Of a DNA stretch of 9,155 bases, positions 6,717 to 9,155 are shown one piece after another. The notes beneath the pieces were generated by a model. That model was not told the DNA's origin. It worked only from the letters and a program-made list of their open reading frames with translations, and did no database searches. The DNA comes from JAUSPI01 sp964454305 (GTDB lineage Bacteria > Desulfobacterota > Syntrophia > Syntrophales > JADFWA01): the NCBI GenBank assembly GCA_964454305.1, contig CAYVXX010000075.1, positions 1-9,155 of the forward strand, written 5' to 3'. Made by a program: the position numbers and the translations under genes. Positions within the stretch are counted from its first letter, which is position 1; each line of letters begins with the position of its first letter.

Positions 6717-6771
6717 GCATAATGAAAAAATCAGCCGGAGCGTAGCGATCGGCTGGATTGATTGGTTATGC
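6717..6771 (-). repeat. attC site of the reductase-SCP2 cassette (55 bp), cleavage box altered
   Basis: Minus strand: R'' GCATAAC (6771-6765), L'' AATCCAGCCG, a short GC-rich loop, L' CGGCTGATT and R' ATTATGC (6723-6717). The arms pair with one unpaired C. R' would be an exact complement of R'' (GTTATGC) but for its first base: the G of the invariant GTT is A. The integrase cleaves at this position, so the site may be inactive. Confidence 0.85.
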
Positions 6772-6836
6772 GTCTTCACTGATCATCTCTCAATTGCGGT
6801 GACGGAATAGATGAGTTACTTGTTTCAAAGAATCCA

Positions 6837-7904
6837 TCAATTACCAAAAAACTCTCCCATTTGCATGAGGATTGAAATGTCCCCTTGAGTTTTATATTTC
6901 TTTTCCATGAACATTTTTTGACCGTCCGCTTTTTTTGTCAATATGTCCATCCAGACTTCGAAGGGTGAATCAATGATCAGGTCGGGATTGTTGATCTTTC
7001 CCAAGCCGGTCTTCAAGTTTTCATTTTCGATTATGAAATAGCATTCCCCCGTCACCTGTCCTGAAAAATTAAACTGCACGGTGAGCCGGGCGTCCATGGC
7101 GTTATGTGCATTAAATGAGAATTTCATCAACATCAGGAAGGTTTCGATTGAGTCCGGACGCGGAACCAGGCTTCTCTTCTGGGCTTCTCCCATGGTGACG
7201 CCCTCGTTTATGCATGTCTGCCACATCAGGTTCCCCAGGGGCGCCATCTCTTCAAAGGTGGTAATCGGCTTTCTTATTCTGTCCATGGTTTCCTGAGATA
7301 TCTTCATGGACTGAACCAATTCCCGCCCGCCCTGAATCAGGGCCTCACGGATATCGGATATCTTTTTGCTGGTAGATTCTCGTGTAAACATTTCTGATGA
7401 CGTCCGATATATCTCCGCTACGAGCCGCTGCTTGGGAAACATGAAATTCACGTAGAATTTCAGCGCATCGAATACACTTTCTTCCGGGAAACCGGCTACG
7501 GAAAGGACCACGACAGGCGGTGCTTCGTGCCGGGAAGGATGCCTTGTGACATCATCACGTTTTTCGAAAAAAGGAAGCGAAACAGGAAGCGTTCGCTCGA
7601 TAAATGTTTTCATCAGGGCATTCACGGTATAGTGGAAAAGCGGGGTGGCTAGTATCACAAGATCGCTGTCCAGATACGTGGGGAGAATTTCTTTTGTCAT
7701 ATCGTCTTTGTGGATGCACATCCCGGGAGTCTTGGTCCAGCAGGTAAAGCATCCGATACAGTATCTGATCTTTTTCTTGCGAAGTTCGATAACCTCCACC
7801 TCGGCACCCACCTCGCGCATACCGTGGACTAGATAATCCAACACGATTTCTGTTTTACTGACATCCCCTGTCCGGGCACTTGAATTGAGAGCTAATACCT
7901 TCAT
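6837..7904 (-). CDS. Flavodoxin-fold FMN reductase fused to an SCP2-like domain
   Basis: A 355-residue two-part protein. Residues 1 to about 200 form an NADPH-dependent FMN reductase/flavodoxin fold: MKVLALNSSARTGDVSKTE at the N-terminus (phosphate loop near 8-17), CIGCFTCW (Cys 49, 52, 55) with Cys63 before HKDDM (65-69), and the FMN-side ATPLFHYTVNALMKTFIER (86-104). Residues about 255-350 look like a sterol carrier protein 2 domain: VQFNFSG (276-282), GECYFIIENE (286-295), PDLIIDSPFEVWMDILTKK (307-325) and YKTQGDISILMQM (337-349). SCP2 domains bind lipids or other hydrophobic ligands, so a redox enzyme acting on an apolar substrate is a reasonable inference. The start is ATG 7904, with a near-perfect AAAGGAGGAG four bases upstream. 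An in-frame ATG at 8009 lies inside the neighbouring attC and is rejected. The SCP2 call rests on pattern only. Confidence 0.85.
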   Translation of the reverse strand: MKVLALNSSARTGDVSKTEIVLDYLVHGMREVGAEVEVIELRKKKIRYCIGCFTCWTKTPGMCIHKDDMTKEILPTYLDSDLVILATPLFHYTVNALMKTFIERTLPVSLPFFEKRDDVTRHPSRHEAPPVVVLSVAGFPEESVFDALKFYVNFMFPKQRLVAEIYRTSSEMFTRESTSKKISDIREALIQGGRELVQSMKISQETMDRIRKPITTFEEMAPLGNLMWQTCINEGVTMGEAQKRSLVPRPDSIETFLMLMKFSFNAHNAMDARLTVQFNFSGQVTGECYFIIENENLKTGLGKINNPDLIIDSPFEVWMDILTKKADGQKMFMEKKYKTQGDISILMQMGEFFGN

Positions 7905-7926
7905 GTGACTCCTCCTTTGGGCTTGC

Positions 7927-8053
7927 TCATAACGCAATTTTAAGGGCCGGGCATGATTGCCGTGGCATGAGTTAGCTGCCACAGCAGTCTTTTTGAAAAG
8001 GCTGTCCAAAAGCGTCCAGGATTGCCCGGTCCCTCTTCAAAATGATGTTAGGT
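7927..8053 (-). repeat. Long attC site of the MBL hydrolase cassette (127 bp)
   Basis: Minus strand: R'' ACCTAAC (8053-8047), a perfect RYYYAAC; L'' near ATTTTGAAGAGGGACCGGGCA; L' TGCCCGGCCCTTAAAAT; R' GTTATGA (7933-7927). Some 17 bases pair if G, GA and A are left unpaired. The loop region of about 70 bases is much larger than in the other sites and carries its own GTGGCA/TGCCAC hairpin (7962-7982). It starts 11 bases past the hydrolase stop. Confidence 0.9.
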
Positions 8054-8063
8054 GTTTTTCCTC

Positions 8064-8825
8064 TTATAGCCATACAGCCCAGTCGCCATAGTCAAATGTT
8101 CCGCTGCCATGATGCAATTTGCCCTCAGCCTTCAATTGCCGAAAAGCGTCACGCATTCGGACTAGAATCTCAGGCTGAATATTCAAAGTGTGATGCGCCG
8201 GAAACACCTGCTTTACCGGCAGTGCCGACACCCGCTCCAGAGAGTTAATGTATGCCTCTGGATCGGTGGACGGATAGTAGGCAAAGAGCGTGTCTTGATA
8301 AGCCAAGTCACCAGTGAAAAGGTAACCGCGCTCCTTTTCCCAAAAACACATATGACCCGGCGAATGACCGGGCGTATGCACTATTTGAACAAAGCGGTTT
8401 CCAATATTCATAACTTCATTACCCTTTAGCACTTTTGTCGGCTTACCCTGAAAGAATTCATATTTGTTTACATCAAAACCTTCCGGCAGGTCACATCGGT
8501 CAACGACCATGCCTTTAATTTGTTCCATTGTTAGAGGAAATTCCCCGCTAAGCCAGTTCAGTTCATCTTCATGGGCGTAAAAATCTGGAAAGTATTTATG
8601 ACCGCCAATATGATCCCAGTGAATGTGGGTGGCTACTGCGGTAATCAGTTTGTCAGTCAGCTTTATGACTTGGTCATAAATATTACAGATTCCGAGCCCG
8701 GTATCAATCAGCAAACTTTGTTCAGAGCCATTCAAGAGATAACAATGCGTTTCCTCCCAGTGGCGGTATTCGCTTATGATATAAGTTTCCTTGTCGATTT
8801 GATCTATTGTAAACCAATCGTCCAT
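8064..8825 (-). CDS. MBL-fold metallohydrolase
   Basis: A 253-residue metallo-beta-lactamase superfamily hydrolase without a signal peptide, so probably cytosolic. The di-metal ligands are visible: THIHWDH (His67, His69, Asp71, His72), TPGHSPGH (His154), TGD (Asp173) and PAHH (His211 or His212). The N-terminal HCYLLNGSEQSLLIDTGLG (27-45) is the usual first beta-sandwich strand pair. The order and spacing resemble glyoxalase II-like and general MBL hydrolases rather than a secreted class B beta-lactamase. The start ATG 8825 is preceded only by a weak purine-rich GAAGAGAAAG, so initiation is less certain. It occupies a 970-bp cassette with an unusually long attC. The substrate cannot be read from the sequence: a thioester, lactone or phosphoester are all possible. 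Confidence 0.93.
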   Translation of the reverse strand: MDDWFTIDQIDKETYIISEYRHWEETHCYLLNGSEQSLLIDTGLGICNIYDQVIKLTDKLITAVATHIHWDHIGGHKYFPDFYAHEDELNWLSGEFPLTMEQIKGMVVDRCDLPEGFDVNKYEFFQGKPTKVLKGNEVMNIGNRFVQIVHTPGHSPGHMCFWEKERGYLFTGDLAYQDTLFAYYPSTDPEAYINSLERVSALPVKQVFPAHHTLNIQPEILVRMRDAFRQLKAEGKLHHGSGTFDYGDWAVWL

Positions 8826-8896
8826 TTGGCTTTCTCTTCAATTTTTCTTTTACCGAGTTCCTGTTTATATATCCTTAGCTCCGATGTACGGCGCCC

Positions 8897-8976
8897 ACCT
8901 AATGCCTGTTTCAACGGCTTTGCTCAGAGCGGCAGAAGCCGCGGCGGGGAAGGTCCGCTGTAAATACTCGTTATGT
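8897..8976 (-). repeat. Degenerate attC site of the fragment cassette (80 bp), cleavage box altered
   Basis: Minus strand: R'' ACATAAC (8976-8970), an arm around TATTTACAGCGG, an apical GCGGC/GCCGC hairpin (8929-8942), an arm GCCGTTGAAACAGGC and R' ATTAGGT (8903-8897). The outer arms pair imperfectly. R' fits GTTRRRY except that the first G is A, as in the site at 6717-6771. The stop TAA of the fragment lies within R''. This is the weakest of the complete attC calls. Confidence 0.65.
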
Positions 8977-9120
8977 ACTTTTGTTCTTCTGACCAATCAC
9001 ATACAAGGCTTTTGTGTTATCACCGATCAGCTTTGATATCTTAATTGTAAATCCAGTATCTTCCATAATTGATGTTAAATCTTGCAAGGAAAAGGAGTGT
9101 ACATGTGGTATTATGTGGAC
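8971..9120 (-). pseudogene. 3'-terminal fragment of a SAM-dependent methyltransferase gene
   Basis: The minus strand from 9120 reads 49 codons and a TAA (8973-8971). It includes HVHSFSLQDLTSIMEDTGF, then a strand ending ALYVIGQKNKS. This resembles the last substrate-side helix and final strands of class I methyltransferases. It has no SAM-binding motif, no suitable start codon and no ribosome site. The frame is closed upstream by a TGA at 9135-9133, inside the previous attC. The gene is therefore cut about where the cassette begins (TTATGTCC, from 9124), so only its 3' end plus attC was captured or kept. The resemblance is by eye. A short peptide from an unseen start cannot be excluded. Confidence 0.6.
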
Positions 9121-9155
9121 ATAACACCTAATTCAGCTTTCTTGTTTTTTCTTAG
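9119..9155 (-). repeat. Partial attC site at the right edge
   Basis: Minus strand ends the L' arm AGCTGAATTAG and then R' GTTATGT (9125-9119). The arm resembles those of the sites at 2240-2298 and 6717-6771 (GGCTGATT). The other half lies outside the window, so a further cassette is expected to the right. Confidence 0.7.

Larger units (their letters stand above)
1766..9155 (-). mobile_element. Integron gene-cassette array, eight cassettes, integrase not in window
   Basis: Eight consecutive units each consist of one minus-strand gene (one is a fragment) followed by an attC-like site. Taking the cut between G and TT of each GTTRRRY box, the cassettes are 1772-2245, 2246-3519, 3520-4474, 4475-5238, 5239-6722, 6723-7932, 7933-8902 and 8903-9124. 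All genes point the same way. Intergenic DNA is almost entirely attC, and the stop codons of at least two genes lie inside the RYYYAAC box, as is common in cassettes. In several sites the unpaired base lies in the L'' arm of the minus strand, for example GGGAT(C)AAG against CTTATCCC, as in classical attC top strands. The attI end should therefore be to the right. No integrase, attI or Pc promoter is present. The array could belong to a chromosomal integron, a mobile integron or a CALIN. Confidence 0.85.

Noticed and set aside
7905..8009. In-frame N-terminal extension of the reductase-SCP2 gene from an ATG at 8009
   Set aside because: It runs through the attC site and has no ribosome site, whereas ATG 7904 follows a near-perfect AAAGGAGGAG and begins a standard flavodoxin-fold N-terminus.
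8571..8963. Plus-strand 130-codon open frame overlapping the MBL gene and its upstream attC
   Set aside because: Antisense to a gene with full metal-binding motifs, crosses an attC, and has no recognisable domain.
1766..8976. Inverted repeats between genes as Rho-independent terminators or insertion-sequence ends
   Set aside because: They lack consistent T-runs, have conserved RYYYAAC and GTTRRRY end boxes with bulged bases, and no transposase or target duplication is visible.
1766..9155. CRISPR array
   Set aside because: The repeated elements differ in sequence and length and are separated by whole genes.

Overview
The window reads as a stretch of an integron gene-cassette array running right to left. 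From about 1766 to the right edge, every gene lies on the minus strand. Each one is followed at its 3' end by an attC-like recombination site: a 7-base RYYYAAC box, an imperfect inverted repeat with unpaired extra bases in the L'' arm, and a closing GTTRRRY-type box. I see eight complete or near-complete attC sites (two with a damaged cleavage box) and one cut by the right edge. They delimit eight cassettes. Box orientation and extrahelical bases both make the minus strand the attC top strand, so attI and the integrase would lie beyond the right edge. No integrase gene is visible, so the window alone cannot separate an integron from an attC cluster lacking an integrase (CALIN).

Layout on the minus strand, right to left. 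A partial attC lies at the right edge. Next is a 222-bp cassette holding only the 3' end of a methyltransferase gene. An MBL-fold metallohydrolase, a flavodoxin-fold reductase fused to an SCP2-like domain, and a 460-residue protein with two flavodoxin-like domains follow. After these come a small class I SAM methyltransferase, a TIGR00027/LCM-type methyltransferase, a NapH/YccM-like polytopic Fe-S protein and a RidA protein. Past the last recognisable attC (1766-1831) is a DEAD-box RNA helicase with its own candidate promoter. It may be the chromosomal flank or a last cassette whose attC has decayed. The left 169 bases hold no clear gene, only a perfect 16-bp palindrome built from two attC-type core boxes.

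The genes share no single pathway, as expected of a cassette array. There is still a redox, methyl-transfer and detoxification leaning: two FMN-type proteins, one Fe-S membrane electron carrier, two methyltransferases plus a third fragment, one RidA and one MBL hydrolase. Cys-rich flavodoxin-like reductases and a NapH-like ferredoxin protein fit an anaerobic or facultative bacterium, possibly of the Desulfobacterota type. That taxonomic guess is weak inference. The attC sites vary in length (55 to 127 bp) and sequence, which suggests cassettes from many sources, although two 59-bp sites are clearly related.

The points most worth attention are the array itself, two attC sites whose cleavage triplet GTT has become ATT, the truncated-gene cassette, and the reductase-SCP2 fusion.
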